A stretch of DNA of 64,000 bases from Terriglobia bacterium (GTDB taxonomy: Bacteria > Acidobacteriota > Terriglobia > Terriglobales > Acidobacteriaceae), in contig JAIQFO010000011.1 in NCBI GenBank assembly GCA_020073215.1, forward strand, positions 1 through 64,000. The letters run 5' to 3'. Position 1 is the first letter of the stretch, and each line of letters begins with the position of its first letter. The notes beneath the pieces were generated by a model that was not told the DNA's origin, did not search any database, and saw only the letters and a program-made list of their open reading frames with translations. The position numbers were made by a program, and so were the translations under genes. Shown here piece by piece: positions 50,300 to 59,655 of the stretch.

Positions 50300-51906
50300 A
50301 GATCGTGAGCGCGGCGGAAATGCGCGAGATCGATCGCGCCACCTCGGAGCGCTTTGGAGTGCCCTCCCTAACTCTGATGGAGAATGCCGGCTCGGCCGTC
50401 GCCCGTTTTGTGCTCTCCGATTACCCGCATGCCGAGCGCGTTGGCATTCTCTGCGGCAAAGGCAACAATGGCGGCGATGGATTCGTGGTGGCCCGTAAGC
50501 TAGTCGAAGCGGGCCGAGCCGTGCGCGTCCTGCTGTTATCGGATCCGGAAGAACTTCGGGGAGACGCCGCCGTCATGTTTCAGAACATGATGAAGCCGCT
50601 CCATGCAGTGAATGTCGCGCCCCTGATCGTGCGCGAAGCGAGCGGGCTCGATACGTCCGATGCAGCGGAGGTTTTTGCCGCCGACCTGATCGTGGATGCA
50701 ATCCTCGGCACCGGTTTTCGTCCGCCGGTCAGTCCGCTCTACGCGGCTGCAATCGCAAAGATGAATGCGGCTGCGACTCCGATTGTTGCCGTCGACATTC
50801 CTTCAGGCGCCGATGCCGATGCCATGCAACCGCAGAACGCGGCCGGTTCGAGTGAAGTCACAAGCGCCAAGGCCCACGCCGATGCCATCGTGACTTTCAC
50901 GGCCCCGCGTCCGGCGCACGTTTTCGCGGCGCTAACCAGCGGGCCCACTGTGATTGCGCCTATCGGTTCACCGCCAGAAGCCATCGTCTCCCAACTGGGG
51001 CTTCACCTGAGTACTCCCACCGACTTCGCTCCGCTCCTCGCGCCCCGGGCGCGCCCCGCCAACAAGGGCAGCTACGGACACGTGCTCGTGATCGGCGGAT
51101 CGCTCGGCAAAGCGGGCGCAGCGGCCATGGCCGGATTTGCAGCGCTTCGAGCCGGCGCCGGCCTTTCGACCGTCGCGACGCCAAGATCCGTGCTTGCCAC
51201 CGTGGCGGCTTTTCATCCGGAACTCATGACTGAGCCGCTGGCAGAAACCGAACACGGCACAATTTCATTGCATGCGGTCGGACTGGGCCTCGATGCGCTG
51301 CTGGAACGTAAGACCCTCGCCATTGGTCCCGGCATCTCGCGCCATCCCGAAACCGTCGAATTCGTGCGCACAATCGTAACCCGCGGCGACAAGTCGCTGG
51401 TCGTGGATGCGGACGCGCTGAACGCTTTTGAAGGAACCGCCACCAAATTGAAGGGCCGCGGACGAACCCTCGTCATCACTCCGCACCCTGGAGAAATGTC
51501 CCGCTTGACCGGCAAAAGCATTGTCGAAATTCAAGCGAACCGCCTGGACATCGCGCGAGCCTTCGCACGTGAGCATGAGTTAACGGTCGTGCTTAAGGGA
51601 CATCGCACCTTGATCGCAGCGCCCGACGGCACCGTCTGGGTGAATCCCACTGGCAATCCCGGCATGGCCACCGGAGGCACGGGAGACATTCTCACCGGGA
51701 TGGTGGCCGGGTTGCTCGCGCAACATCCGCAACGCCCGCTGGCAGCAACCGCCCTCGCCGTCTATCTGCACGGCCTGGCGGGCGATTTGGCCGCCGAATC
51801 CGTCGGCGAGAGTGCTCTGGTGGCGACGGATCTGGTGCGCTTCCTGCCGCAAGCGTTCGCAGAGATGCGGAGGCAGAAGTCGGAAGAGGTTCGGATCCAC
51901 GGGTAG
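50296..51906 (+). CDS. nnr: Bifunctional NAD(P)H-hydrate repair enzyme (epimerase and dehydratase)
   Basis: A 536-residue fusion that repairs damaged NAD(P)H hydrates. The N-terminal YjeF_N epimerase domain has ILCGKGNNGGDGFVVARKL and VDAILGTGF; the C-terminal dehydratase is a ribokinase-like domain with GHVLVIGGSLGKAGAAAMAG and VNPTGNPGMATGGTGDILTG containing the ADP/ATP-binding GTGD. It overlaps the channel gene by four bases, an unusual pairing with no clear metabolic link. Confidence 0.92.
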   Translation: MKIVSAAEMREIDRATSERFGVPSLTLMENAGSAVARFVLSDYPHAERVGILCGKGNNGGDGFVVARKLVEAGRAVRVLLLSDPEELRGDAAVMFQNMMKPLHAVNVAPLIVREASGLDTSDAAEVFAADLIVDAILGTGFRPPVSPLYAAAIAKMNAAATPIVAVDIPSGADADAMQPQNAAGSSEVTSAKAHADAIVTFTAPRPAHVFAALTSGPTVIAPIGSPPEAIVSQLGLHLSTPTDFAPLLAPRARPANKGSYGHVLVIGGSLGKAGAAAMAGFAALRAGAGLSTVATPRSVLATVAAFHPELMTEPLAETEHGTISLHAVGLGLDALLERKTLAIGPGISRHPETVEFVRTIVTRGDKSLVVDADALNAFEGTATKLKGRGRTLVITPHPGEMSRLTGKSIVEIQANRLDIARAFAREHELTVVLKGHRTLIAAPDGTVWVNPTGNPGMATGGTGDILTGMVAGLLAQHPQRPLAATALAVYLHGLAGDLAAESVGESALVATDLVRFLPQAFAEMRRQKSEEVRIHG

Positions 51907-52005
51907 GATCGATGCCGTTGGCGGAACCCCGCCACCACACAAACACGAGCGGGGCGCCCGTGCCTCCAGCGGCTTGATGCGAAAGGATTCGTGAGGCCGA
52001 AAGTA

Positions 52006-52656
52006 TTACCGCGGAATATAACTGTCGAGCAGCGGAATTAACTGCGACCCCAGTTTCATGATGCGCGCCTCGGCGGCATCGGGAGACTCGCCGCCAGGCA
52101 TCGGGGTCATCAGGCGCACCAGTCCGCCGTCGCTGCGATTCATGCGAACCGAATCAGACACCAGATAATACTTGGCCCAATACTCGCTGGCCACGGCGCG
52201 GCCATGCGCCTGAAACCAGTACAACACCAGTTGGCGCTCTCCGGATTTTGATACCACGTAGCGGTTGACGGGGAACGAAGTGCCATCGGGGCGCGTGATC
52301 TGAACCATCTCGCGCGAAGTTGGAACCCATCCCGCGCCCGGCAAACAGTGGTTCGGCGAATGGATCGTATCGCCCATCTTCTGCGTCGGAAAATAGGCAA
52401 TGTAGAGATTGATCCATGGTTGCGGCTGGCTCGCGTTTTCGTAATCGCGGATCAGAAACTCGCCCGGCCCGAGGATGTCGAGGGTTTGCTGGTCGAGAAC
52501 GCTGTCGGCCCCTGTCCACCCATCGATCTGCGAGGGTAGGGAACTGAGCGAAGCTCGCGGCGGAAAGAACTCGCTGCGCGAATGCGCTTGCAGCACCAGG
52601 GCCGTAGCCAACATCAACACAGCCGGAATTCCAAAGCGAATCGACCCGGTATTCAT
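52006..52656 (-). CDS. epsI: Exosortase-associated protein EpsI
   Basis: A 216-residue DUF3485/EpsI protein, a routine companion of exosortases, with one N-terminal membrane helix and the conserved block YIAYFPTQKMGDTIHSPNHCLPGAGWVPTSREMV, in which Cys and His residues are conserved. LVLYWFQAHGRAVASEYWAKYYLV follows. It overlaps the exosortase stop by four bases. Its exact role in EPS or protein sorting is unknown. Confidence 0.85.
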   Translation of the reverse strand: MNTGSIRFGIPAVLMLATALVLQAHSRSEFFPPRASLSSLPSQIDGWTGADSVLDQQTLDILGPGEFLIRDYENASQPQPWINLYIAYFPTQKMGDTIHSPNHCLPGAGWVPTSREMVQITRPDGTSFPVNRYVVSKSGERQLVLYWFQAHGRAVASEYWAKYYLVSDSVRMNRSDGGLVRLMTPMPGGESPDAAEARIMKLGSQLIPLLDSYIPR

Positions 52657-53570
52657 GCCGGCTTCGCCTCCGGACTACTCATCTCCGGGTTACCCCAGAG
52701 GAGCGAAATCGCGCGGTGCACGGCGAATAGCATAATCAGGGCCACCACGTAGATCAGCCACCCCGAAAAGGCGTGGAAAAATCCCTCTGCTTTGTCCGGA
52801 CCCCAGTGCTGCACCAGCAGTCCGGTGCCAAAAATGCGAAAGCTGTTGGCCGCCACGGCGATGGGCACTGCCGCCACCGCCAGAACCACCCGCACCCGCT
52901 TCCGAGTTTCCGTCAGATACCCGTAGATGATGGCCAGGGTCACCAGGGTGAGCAGCGACCGGATTCCGCTGCAAGCTTCCGCGACGTCCAGCGGCATGGA
53001 AGCCAGCACGATTACATTCCCCTGCCGCAACACCGGAACTCCGACCAGTTCCAGCAGTCCAGTTGCCAGCCTGGCGGCTTGCAACTGCAAGGGAAAGGTG
53101 ATTTGCTGCAGTATCAGGTTGGGGATCGGGATCATCAGAATCAGACAAGCCCAGGGAAACAGGACCGCGCGAAACAGGGTCCATCCCTGAAACAGAACGA
53201 TCAGCCCCGCCAGCAGGATCAGCAGCGACGCTCGCGAAAAAAACAATTCCGCGCCCAGCACTCCCAGAATCAGCATGAGCAGGCTCAAAACCACCAGCGG
53301 GAGGCCCATCCAAGATGGGGCTGACTCGGTGGCTTGCAGCTTCTTGCGGTCCTGCCAGAGAACAAACAAAGCAAAGAGGGGGACGAAGATTCCATGCTGG
53401 AAATTCGGATCACTATGGGGCCCGACCCACTGCAGGAAAAGGCGGGCCAGAATCGAGGCGTAAAGCCAGCCGAGCAGCAGCAGCAGCGCCACCGCCTGCC
53501 AACTGGGCAAACTGGACAATGAGCGACCCTCCCTCGTCGGGAGCGGAGCTACCTCGGCTGAGTTACCCAT
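52653..53570 (-). CDS. xrtA: Exosortase (EpsH/XrtA-type)
   Basis: A 305-residue membrane protease/transpeptidase with about eight helices. Catalytic residues are in place: Cys200 in VAEACSGIRSL, Arg245 in ANSFRIFGTG and His266 in FFHAFSGW. Exosortases process PEP-CTERM-type proteins coupled to EPS export. The ATG at 53570 gives the expected length; the longer 53648 form is unlikely. It is divergent from the EPS operon. No PEP-CTERM tail is found among the proteins of this window. Confidence 0.9.
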   Translation of the reverse strand: MGNSAEVAPLPTREGRSLSSLPSWQAVALLLLLGWLYASILARLFLQWVGPHSDPNFQHGIFVPLFALFVLWQDRKKLQATESAPSWMGLPLVVLSLLMLILGVLGAELFFSRASLLILLAGLIVLFQGWTLFRAVLFPWACLILMIPIPNLILQQITFPLQLQAARLATGLLELVGVPVLRQGNVIVLASMPLDVAEACSGIRSLLTLVTLAIIYGYLTETRKRVRVVLAVAAVPIAVAANSFRIFGTGLLVQHWGPDKAEGFFHAFSGWLIYVVALIMLFAVHRAISLLWGNPEMSSPEAKPA

Positions 53571-53967
53571 AATGGCGCGCGTGCTTGCATCTGAGAATAT
53601 GCGAAAACTGGGCTGTCGGCAAAGTAAAACCTTGGCCTCAAGTTTCAAGGTTTCAGGGGTTTCAAGGTTGCAAGGAGAAGCTGGTCGGACCCAATCCCCA
53701 ACACAGATGGGAAGTAATGCCCCATGGGTTACTAGGGATGTGGGTAATAAATTTCACATTTTTCCGCAACGTGGTAACGTATGAGTCGCTCCCCGATCCG
53801 GGGTGGTAATCGCAAGCCATTGAAACATAAGCCGTATATGATCCAGTGGCTGTAGACCAATTCCGACCGGATTGGCAACGGGTGTGCTCTAGACTGTCCA
53901 ATGCATTTACATAAGCGTCTCCCCACTGCATTGGCTGCGGAATCGTGAAATAAGAACAAAGAAGAGC
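53571..53967. other. 397-base divergent region between exosortase and EPS genes
   Basis: No credible gene. The part near 53642-53670 carries the TTTCAAGGTTTCAGGGG repeat related to 32375-32457. The remainder should hold promoters in both directions, but I find no convincing sigma-54 (GG-N10-GC) or sigma-70 pair. Confidence 0.55.
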
Positions 53968-54921
53968 ATGGTCCCAGACAGAAGCGAAATCCTAGCAACC
54001 ACAGGAACACCGCAGAACGGCGGCGGCCGTATCTGGCTAGAGAGCGTCAGCGCCGGCATGCGCACCGTGGAAGCGGTGATCCGCGAGCTGTCGCAGAACG
54101 ACGTTCCTGTGCTGGTGGTGGCTGAGCATGGTTCCGGCAAGGCGGCGGCGGCAGCGCGCATCCATGTTCTTTCCAGCCGGGCTGCGGAGCCGTTCCGTGC
54201 CTATCAGGGTTCTGAAGCCAGCGAACAGGTTCTGGCAGCTGGCGGCGGTGAAGGTGGAACCGTCTATATTCAGGAAGTAGGAGATCTGACGACGGCGGCC
54301 CAGAAGGAACTGGTTCGCCAGATCGGGTTGAGTGGCAAGGGAAATAGCAATAGCAGTGACGACGCCCAGGGGCGCGTGCCTCGTTTTATTTGCGGAACCT
54401 CGTGCGAGTTGGAACCGGAGGTCAAGGCCGGCAAGTTCCGCGAGGACCTCTACTACAGAATCAGCGGAGTCTGTTTGCGGCTGCCTCCGTTGCGCCAGCG
54501 GAAAGAGGATATTCCCGTTTTGCGCGACTGGTTTCTCTCCGCTGCCGCCCGGGACTTTTGCCGGGCCGTGCCGGCGCTCAGTCGCGAAACCCAAAGTTTC
54601 TTTCTGGAATATCACTGGCCGGGAAACATCCGCGAACTGAAGGATGCCGCTCGAGCCATTGTCGCGCTCGGAGATGAAACGCTCGCCATGGGAGGATTGC
54701 GCTCCCTTTTGCGGCGCGCCGATCGCGGTGGCCAGGGCGAAAAGATTTCCTTGAAAGATGTGGCGCGTGCCGCTTCCCGCGAAGCCGAGAGGGAACTGAT
54801 CCTTCAGGTCTTGACTCGAACCCGCTGGAATCGACGCCGGGCCGCGCAGGAGTTGCAGATCAGTTACAAAGCGCTTCTCTACAAGCTGAAGCAGATCGGG
54901 TACCAAGAGTACGGAGCATGA
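53968..54921 (+). CDS. Degenerate sigma-54-type AAA activator with Fis DNA-binding domain
   Basis: A 317-residue regulator. The AAA core is recognisable: weakened Walker A VAEHGSGKA (residues 51-59), Walker B-like TVYIQEVGDL (98-107, first acidic residue changed to Gln), GKFREDLYYRISGVCLRLPPLRQRKEDI with the arginine finger, and YHWPGNIRELKD. Between Walker A and B the segment normally holding the GAFTGA loop that contacts sigma-54 is missing. The C-terminus is a Fis helix-turn-helix (RTRWNRRRAAQELQISYKALLYKLKQIG). Position at the head of the EPS operon suggests it controls those genes, perhaps without opening sigma-54 promoters. Confidence 0.8.
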   Translation: MVPDRSEILATTGTPQNGGGRIWLESVSAGMRTVEAVIRELSQNDVPVLVVAEHGSGKAAAAARIHVLSSRAAEPFRAYQGSEASEQVLAAGGGEGGTVYIQEVGDLTTAAQKELVRQIGLSGKGNSNSSDDAQGRVPRFICGTSCELEPEVKAGKFREDLYYRISGVCLRLPPLRQRKEDIPVLRDWFLSAAARDFCRAVPALSRETQSFFLEYHWPGNIRELKDAARAIVALGDETLAMGGLRSLLRRADRGGQGEKISLKDVARAASREAERELILQVLTRTRWNRRRAAQELQISYKALLYKLKQIGYQEYGA

Positions 54922-54994
54922 GGCAAGGTTTCAGGGAGCAAGAGAATTGGGATGATTCAACCTTGATACTTGAGCGGAGAGGAAGAAGAAGAAT

Positions 54995-55630
54995 ATGACA
55001 TCGATTTGGAAGGCGGCGTTGACGGCACTGATTCTGATCGGTAGCTTGGCGTGGGCCCAGGGTGCGCCCGCCCAGCCCGCCGCCAGCCCCGCTTCTGGCA
55101 AAACCACTTCTGACAATACGGCGCCCCCGCCTTCCGCCAGCCCGGCCGGTCCTGAATATGTCATCGGCCCTGACGATGTGCTTCACGTCGCAGTGTGGAA
55201 AGAAGCCGACCTTACCGCCACTCTGCCCGTGCGTCCCGATGGCAAGATCTCTCTTCCCTTGCTCGACGACGTGCAGGCCGCCGGCATGACGCCCAAGCAA
55301 TTGGCCGCGTCGGTGACCGAGAAGCTGAGGAAATACATCGCCGACCCACGCGTCACCGTGGTCGTGACCGCCATCAACAGCAAGCGGGTTTTCCTGGTTG
55401 GGGAGGTAACGCATCCCGGGGCCACGGCAATGCTGCCCAACATGACCGTTCTGCAAGCTCTGTCTAGCGCCGGATTAACCCAGTTTGCCAACACCAAGCG
55501 CATTTACGTTCTGCGTACCGAGAACGGTAAACAGAGGAAACTGCCGGTGAATTACCGCCAGTTGGTCAAGGGGGAGCAGATCGACCAGAATTATCTGCTG
55601 CAGCCTGGGGACACGATTGTTGTCCCATAA
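54995..55630 (+). CDS. Polysaccharide export protein (Wza/EpsE-like, SLBB)
   Basis: A 211-residue secreted protein with signal peptide (ALTALILIGSLAWAQ), a Pro/Ala-rich linker, then the poly_export domain (YVIGPDDVLHVAVWKEADLTATLPVRPDGKISLPLLDDVQAAGMT) and an SLBB domain (RVFLVGEVTHPGATAMLPNMTVLQALSSAGL). It forms the outer-membrane export channel of Wzx/Wzy-type EPS. It is the first structural gene of the operon. No lipobox Cys is visible in the signal region. Confidence 0.88.
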   Translation: MTSIWKAALTALILIGSLAWAQGAPAQPAASPASGKTTSDNTAPPPSASPAGPEYVIGPDDVLHVAVWKEADLTATLPVRPDGKISLPLLDDVQAAGMTPKQLAASVTEKLRKYIADPRVTVVVTAINSKRVFLVGEVTHPGATAMLPNMTVLQALSSAGLTQFANTKRIYVLRTENGKQRKLPVNYRQLVKGEQIDQNYLLQPGDTIVVP

Positions 55631-55666
55631 AAGAAGAGTTAGGTGGTTCGGCAAGAGGATCTGCGG

Positions 55667-57073
55667 ATGAAAAGCATGGCAAGAACGCGAACAATCCGGT
55701 TGGCGCTGCTGGTTTTCGGCATGAGCGTCTCGGTCGTCGCCCAAGATCGTTCTCAATCTCAACCCGCAGTCACTCCGGTGCCGGCCTTCGGCCAGAACGC
55801 GCCCGTGCTGAGCCCGGAGAACCCTCCAGTCTCAGGCTTGGACGAACCCACGCTCGAACTGCGTACGGCCAGCCGCAGCTTCGTCTCGCCCGCTTTGCAG
55901 GTGAGCGAATCGGCCGATACCAACGGGGGCAACCAAATTGGCGCTTCCGGCCTGGAGTCGGTCAGCCGCGTTCTCGGAGCTTTCGACCTCCAGCAATTCT
56001 GGCCCAAGAGCGATCTCTTTCTCGAGTATCTCGGTGGCGGAGCATTCTACGGCAGTCCTTATGCAGTGAAACAGATGCACGCCGCCGGTCTGGAGGCCGT
56101 TACGCGCTGGCGGACTGGCCAGGCAACACTACGCGACTCTTTCAGCTACCTGCCCGACGGTTCCTTCCTGATGGGGTATGGTGGCAACCCAGGCTTGGGT
56201 ATCGCCAACGGCGGCGGCACCGCTGGGACGGGTGGTGGTTTGCCCGGCTTCAGAAACAGCACATTAGGTTCGATCGGAAATATTCCCCGGCTGGCCAACA
56301 CGGCAATTCTCGATGTGGTTCAGGCTATCAACCCGGTCTCTGCCTTCACGGTGGCGGGCGCGTTCAGCAACTCTCATTTCTACGACCCTACCAATACCTT
56401 CCTCAACGGCGACCAGTACACAGCTCAGGGTGGATACAGCCATCTGTTTTCCCGGCACGATCAGATCGGTGTGATCTACGGCTTTCAGCTCTTTCAATTT
56501 CCGCAAGTGAATGGCGGCGAGGTTTATAACCACATCGTCAACGTGCGTTGGAGCCATACCCTCACCGGCCGGATGAGCTTCATTGCCGGAGTCGGTCCGC
56601 AGTTTACCGACCTGCAACTCGGTGGTTCCGTCCGGCACTGGTCCGTGAGTGGGCGCGCTCAACTGCGCTACAAGTTCGCTCATTCGTCGCTGGTTGCCAC
56701 CTACGAGAAATTCACTTCGCCCGGATCGGGCTTCTTCGCCGGTGCCGACACCCAGGCGGTGCGGCTCGCCTATACCCGTCCCCTGGGACGCACTTGGGAT
56801 ATATATGCCGATCTGGGCTACTCCCATAACAAGAGACTCCAGGATGTGCTGTTTGGCGCGCAGGCGACCAGTTACGACGAAGGTTATGCCGGAGCCCTCC
56901 TCCGAAAACACTTCGGACGTACCTACGACTTTTTTTGCTCTTATCGCTTCAGTGATCTGGCCTTCAATGTTCCACCTAACCTGCTTGGGTTCCCCGGCAC
57001 CGGCAGGATTGCGCAGCGGCACATCGGCACCATCGGGGTGGAGTGGCACCCCAGACCGACTCGTATCGAATAA
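55667..57073 (+). CDS. Outer-membrane beta-barrel protein of the EPS locus
   Basis: A 468-residue protein with signal peptide (IRLALLVFGMSVSVVAQ), an N-terminal Pro/Gln-rich stretch, then a series of amphipathic strands ending in aromatic residues (LFLEYLGGGAFYGSPYAV, YSHLFSRHDQIGVIYGFQLFQF, WDIYADLGYSHNKRLQDVLF, YDFFCSYRFSDLAFN) typical of barrels. It is placed as EpsL-like/TIGR03016-type proteins are in exosortase loci. GAGGAT precedes the ATG at 55667. Role in EPS passage is inferred from position only. Confidence 0.72.
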   Translation: MKSMARTRTIRLALLVFGMSVSVVAQDRSQSQPAVTPVPAFGQNAPVLSPENPPVSGLDEPTLELRTASRSFVSPALQVSESADTNGGNQIGASGLESVSRVLGAFDLQQFWPKSDLFLEYLGGGAFYGSPYAVKQMHAAGLEAVTRWRTGQATLRDSFSYLPDGSFLMGYGGNPGLGIANGGGTAGTGGGLPGFRNSTLGSIGNIPRLANTAILDVVQAINPVSAFTVAGAFSNSHFYDPTNTFLNGDQYTAQGGYSHLFSRHDQIGVIYGFQLFQFPQVNGGEVYNHIVNVRWSHTLTGRMSFIAGVGPQFTDLQLGGSVRHWSVSGRAQLRYKFAHSSLVATYEKFTSPGSGFFAGADTQAVRLAYTRPLGRTWDIYADLGYSHNKRLQDVLFGAQATSYDEGYAGALLRKHFGRTYDFFCSYRFSDLAFNVPPNLLGFPGTGRIAQRHIGTIGVEWHPRPTRIE

Positions 57074-57117
57074 TTTCTTGGCCGCCTCTTCTGATGGCGG
57101 CCGGATTGGTGAACTGT

Positions 57118-58692
57118 ATGACTGAGAATCGCGAACTGACGATGGACGATTACCTGGCGATGCTGCGGCGGCGCCTGAAAGTCATTTTGATCCCGGCCCT
57201 GCTTGCTCCACTGGCAGGCTTCCTGATCTCGTATGTCTTCCCGCCGAAATATACCTCCCAGTCCACGGTGCTGGTGGAAGGCCAGAAGGTGCCCGATGCC
57301 TTGGTGCAATCGGTCATTACCGCCGATTTTACCCAGCGCATCCAGACCCTCAGCCAGCAGGTCCTGAGTCCGACCCGCCTGCGTCCCATGATTCAGAGCC
57401 TCAACCTCGCCAAGCCCGACGAAGAGGCCAAGCTCATCTCCGATATCCAGCAGAACATGACGGTGGAGCCGGTGGTCACTTCGATGAGCGCGGCCGGACT
57501 TGCGGGTGCCAAGAAGAAGCCCGGTAGCGGGGCGGTGCCCGGTTTCAACGTCAACTTCACCGACAGTGACGCAACCCGCGCACAGAAAATATGCAACGCC
57601 ATGACCTCGCTGATCGTGGATGAAAACCTGCGCTCGCGTGCCGAGGTCGCCCAGAGCACCACCGACTTTCTCGGCCGCCAGGTCGAAGACGCCAAACGCG
57701 CCATCGACGAGCAGGACGGCAAGCTTGCTGCCTTCAAGAAGCAATATATGGGTCAGCTTCCCACCGACTCCGACAACAACATGCGCATCCTGATGTCGCT
57801 GAATTCGCAACTCGATGCCACCACCCAGACCCTCGGCCGCGCCCAACAGGATAAGGCCTACAGCGAAAGCGTGCTGGCGCAGCAGATCGCCGCCTGGAAG
57901 AGTTCGCAATCCAGTACCAATCCCCAGACGCTGGAACAACAATTGAACCAACTGCAGGCGCAATTGCTCGGCCTGCAGGCGCGCTATACCGCCGATCACC
58001 CCGACGTAATCAAGACCAAGGCGGACATCGCCGAAGTGCAAAAGAAGCTGAAGGAAGTCAACGCGGCGGCCGCCGCCAGTACTGCCGACAGCAGCGAAAA
58101 GTCGAGCGCCGCCGAACCTCCTGAAATTCGCCAACTCCGCTTGCAGATTCACCAGTATCAGAACGTGATCGAGCAAGCCACCCTCGACCAGAAGAGGCTG
58201 CAAAGCCAGATTGGCGTCTACCAGAGCCGCACCTCCATGAGCCCCAGCGTCGAGGAGCAATACAAGCTGCTCACCCGCGACGACGATAACGCCCAGTCCT
58301 TCTACAAGGATCTGCTGGCCAAGAAAAGCTCCGCCGCGTTGGGCACCAGCATGGAAAGCCAGCAGGAGGGCGAGCAGATGCACATTCTGGCGACCGCCGG
58401 CCTGCCCGACTCTCCCAGTTTTCCCAACCGCCCGCTGTTTGCCGCCGGCGGCCTGGGCGCCGGCCTGGCGCTCGGCTTCGTCATTGCCATCTTTTTGGAG
58501 TTTACTGACAAGTCGATCCGCACCGAAAAAGATGCCGCCGCTATTCTGGATCTGCCCCTGCTGATTTCCGTGCCTTGGCTCGGCGAGGACGAGCAGGATG
58601 CCGGCGCCTCCGGCAACGGCAGCGCCCGGCGCCATTTCTGGAGCGGCCGGGGGAATGCCGCGTCGAAAGATCACGAGAACGTCAAGGTCTAG
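57118..58692 (+). CDS. Wzz/GumC-like chain-length determinant
   Basis: A 524-residue inner-membrane protein with an N-terminal helix (RRLKVILIPALLAPLAGFLISYVF), a large coiled-coil periplasmic domain (EQQLNQLQAQLLGLQARYTADHPDVIKTKADIAEVQKKLKEV) and a C-terminal helix (LFAAGGLGAGLALGFVIAIFLEF). The ending SVPWLGEDEQ is typical. It sets EPS length and docks the BY-kinase, encoded as a separate protein two genes downstream. The start used is the ATG at 57118. Confidence 0.88.
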   Translation: MTENRELTMDDYLAMLRRRLKVILIPALLAPLAGFLISYVFPPKYTSQSTVLVEGQKVPDALVQSVITADFTQRIQTLSQQVLSPTRLRPMIQSLNLAKPDEEAKLISDIQQNMTVEPVVTSMSAAGLAGAKKKPGSGAVPGFNVNFTDSDATRAQKICNAMTSLIVDENLRSRAEVAQSTTDFLGRQVEDAKRAIDEQDGKLAAFKKQYMGQLPTDSDNNMRILMSLNSQLDATTQTLGRAQQDKAYSESVLAQQIAAWKSSQSSTNPQTLEQQLNQLQAQLLGLQARYTADHPDVIKTKADIAEVQKKLKEVNAAAAASTADSSEKSSAAEPPEIRQLRLQIHQYQNVIEQATLDQKRLQSQIGVYQSRTSMSPSVEEQYKLLTRDDDNAQSFYKDLLAKKSSAALGTSMESQQEGEQMHILATAGLPDSPSFPNRPLFAAGGLGAGLALGFVIAIFLEFTDKSIRTEKDAAAILDLPLLISVPWLGEDEQDAGASGNGSARRHFWSGRGNAASKDHENVKV

Positions 58693-58701
58693 CGCCAGCT
58701 T

Positions 58702-59655
58702 ATGTACAAAGAATTTTTCGGACTTCGTGCCAACCCGTTCAACGTCAATCCGGACCCGCGTTATCTGTTTCTCACGCGGCACACCGAAGAGGCGCTCGCC
58801 TGCCTCACCTACGGCATACAAAGCCGTAAGGGGTTCGTGCTGCTCACCGGCGAAGTCGGGACCGGCAAAACCACGCTCATCAACAAACTGATGGAATGGC
58901 TCCGCCTGCAGCAGGTCGCGACTGCCTTCATCTTCAACTCGCGCATGGATGTACCCCAACTCCTCGATTACATGATGGCCGATTTCGGCGTGCCCTGCGA
59001 CGGCCTGTCGAAGAGCCAGCTCTTGCAGCGCCTCTACAATTGGCTGCTCGACCGCTATCGCGCCGGCGAGACGGCGGTGCTGGTCGTCGACGAAGCGCAA
59101 AACCTCACCGACGAAGTGCTCGAAGAGATCCGCATGCTCACCAATCTCGAGACCTTTACGGAAAAGCTGCTGCAGATCGTTCTGGTCGGACAGACGGAAC
59201 TCGAACAGCGATTGAAACAGCCCCAGTTGCGCCAGTTGCGTCAGCGCCTCACGCTGCGCGCCAAAACCCATCCTTTTAACCTTGAGGAAACCAAGTCCTA
59301 TATCCACCAGCGCCTGCGCATCGCGGGTTCCAACGGCGAGCCGATTTTCGAAGCCGACTCCACCGTCGCCGTTTTTCGTTACTCGCTGGGCATTCCCCGC
59401 ATCATCAATCTGCTCTGTGAGCACTGCCTGGTCAGTGCCTTCGTCGACCAGAAGAAGACTGTCTCGGTCGAAGTCGTCGATTCGGTCGCCCGCGATTTCG
59501 ATCTGACCGACGGCAACGCCGCCGCTGCCATGACGGCGCCGGTTCCGCCCTCAGAAAAGTTTGATCTGGTCGAAGCCTTGCGCACCTTGGCAACCCTGGC
59601 CGACCGGCTGCGCCAATCCGAACCACAAGACCTCCCCAAGGAAAGGAAACTATGA
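58702..59655 (+). CDS. ExeA/GspA-like AAA ATPase of the exosortase/EPS locus
   Basis: A 317-residue AAA ATPase. MYKEFFGLRANPFNVNPDPRYLFLTRHTEEAL is the standard opening of XrtA-associated ATPases, followed by Walker A GEVGTGKTT, Walker B VLVVDEAQNL, sensor VLVGQTEL and the arginine-rich QLRQRLTLRAKTHPF. It is frequently found in exosortase operons, probably in assembly or localisation of the export complex. It begins nine bases after Wzz and overlaps the BY-kinase by four. Confidence 0.9.
   Translation: MYKEFFGLRANPFNVNPDPRYLFLTRHTEEALACLTYGIQSRKGFVLLTGEVGTGKTTLINKLMEWLRLQQVATAFIFNSRMDVPQLLDYMMADFGVPCDGLSKSQLLQRLYNWLLDRYRAGETAVLVVDEAQNLTDEVLEEIRMLTNLETFTEKLLQIVLVGQTELEQRLKQPQLRQLRQRLTLRAKTHPFNLEETKSYIHQRLRIAGSNGEPIFEADSTVAVFRYSLGIPRIINLLCEHCLVSAFVDQKKTVSVEVVDSVARDFDLTDGNAAAAMTAPVPPSEKFDLVEALRTLATLADRLRQSEPQDLPKERKL

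Noticed and set aside
53571..53967. A sigma-54 promoter for the EPS operon
   Set aside because: GG and GC pairs occur near 53806 but with the wrong spacing; the local regulator also lacks the sigma-54 contact loop.
56941..59424. An 827-codon open frame on the minus strand
   Set aside because: It lies antisense to the barrel, Wzz and ATPase genes, all clearly homologous on the plus strand; its length is explained by high GC and codon bias, and its residue mix (His, Arg, Gly, Ala-rich) matches no fold.
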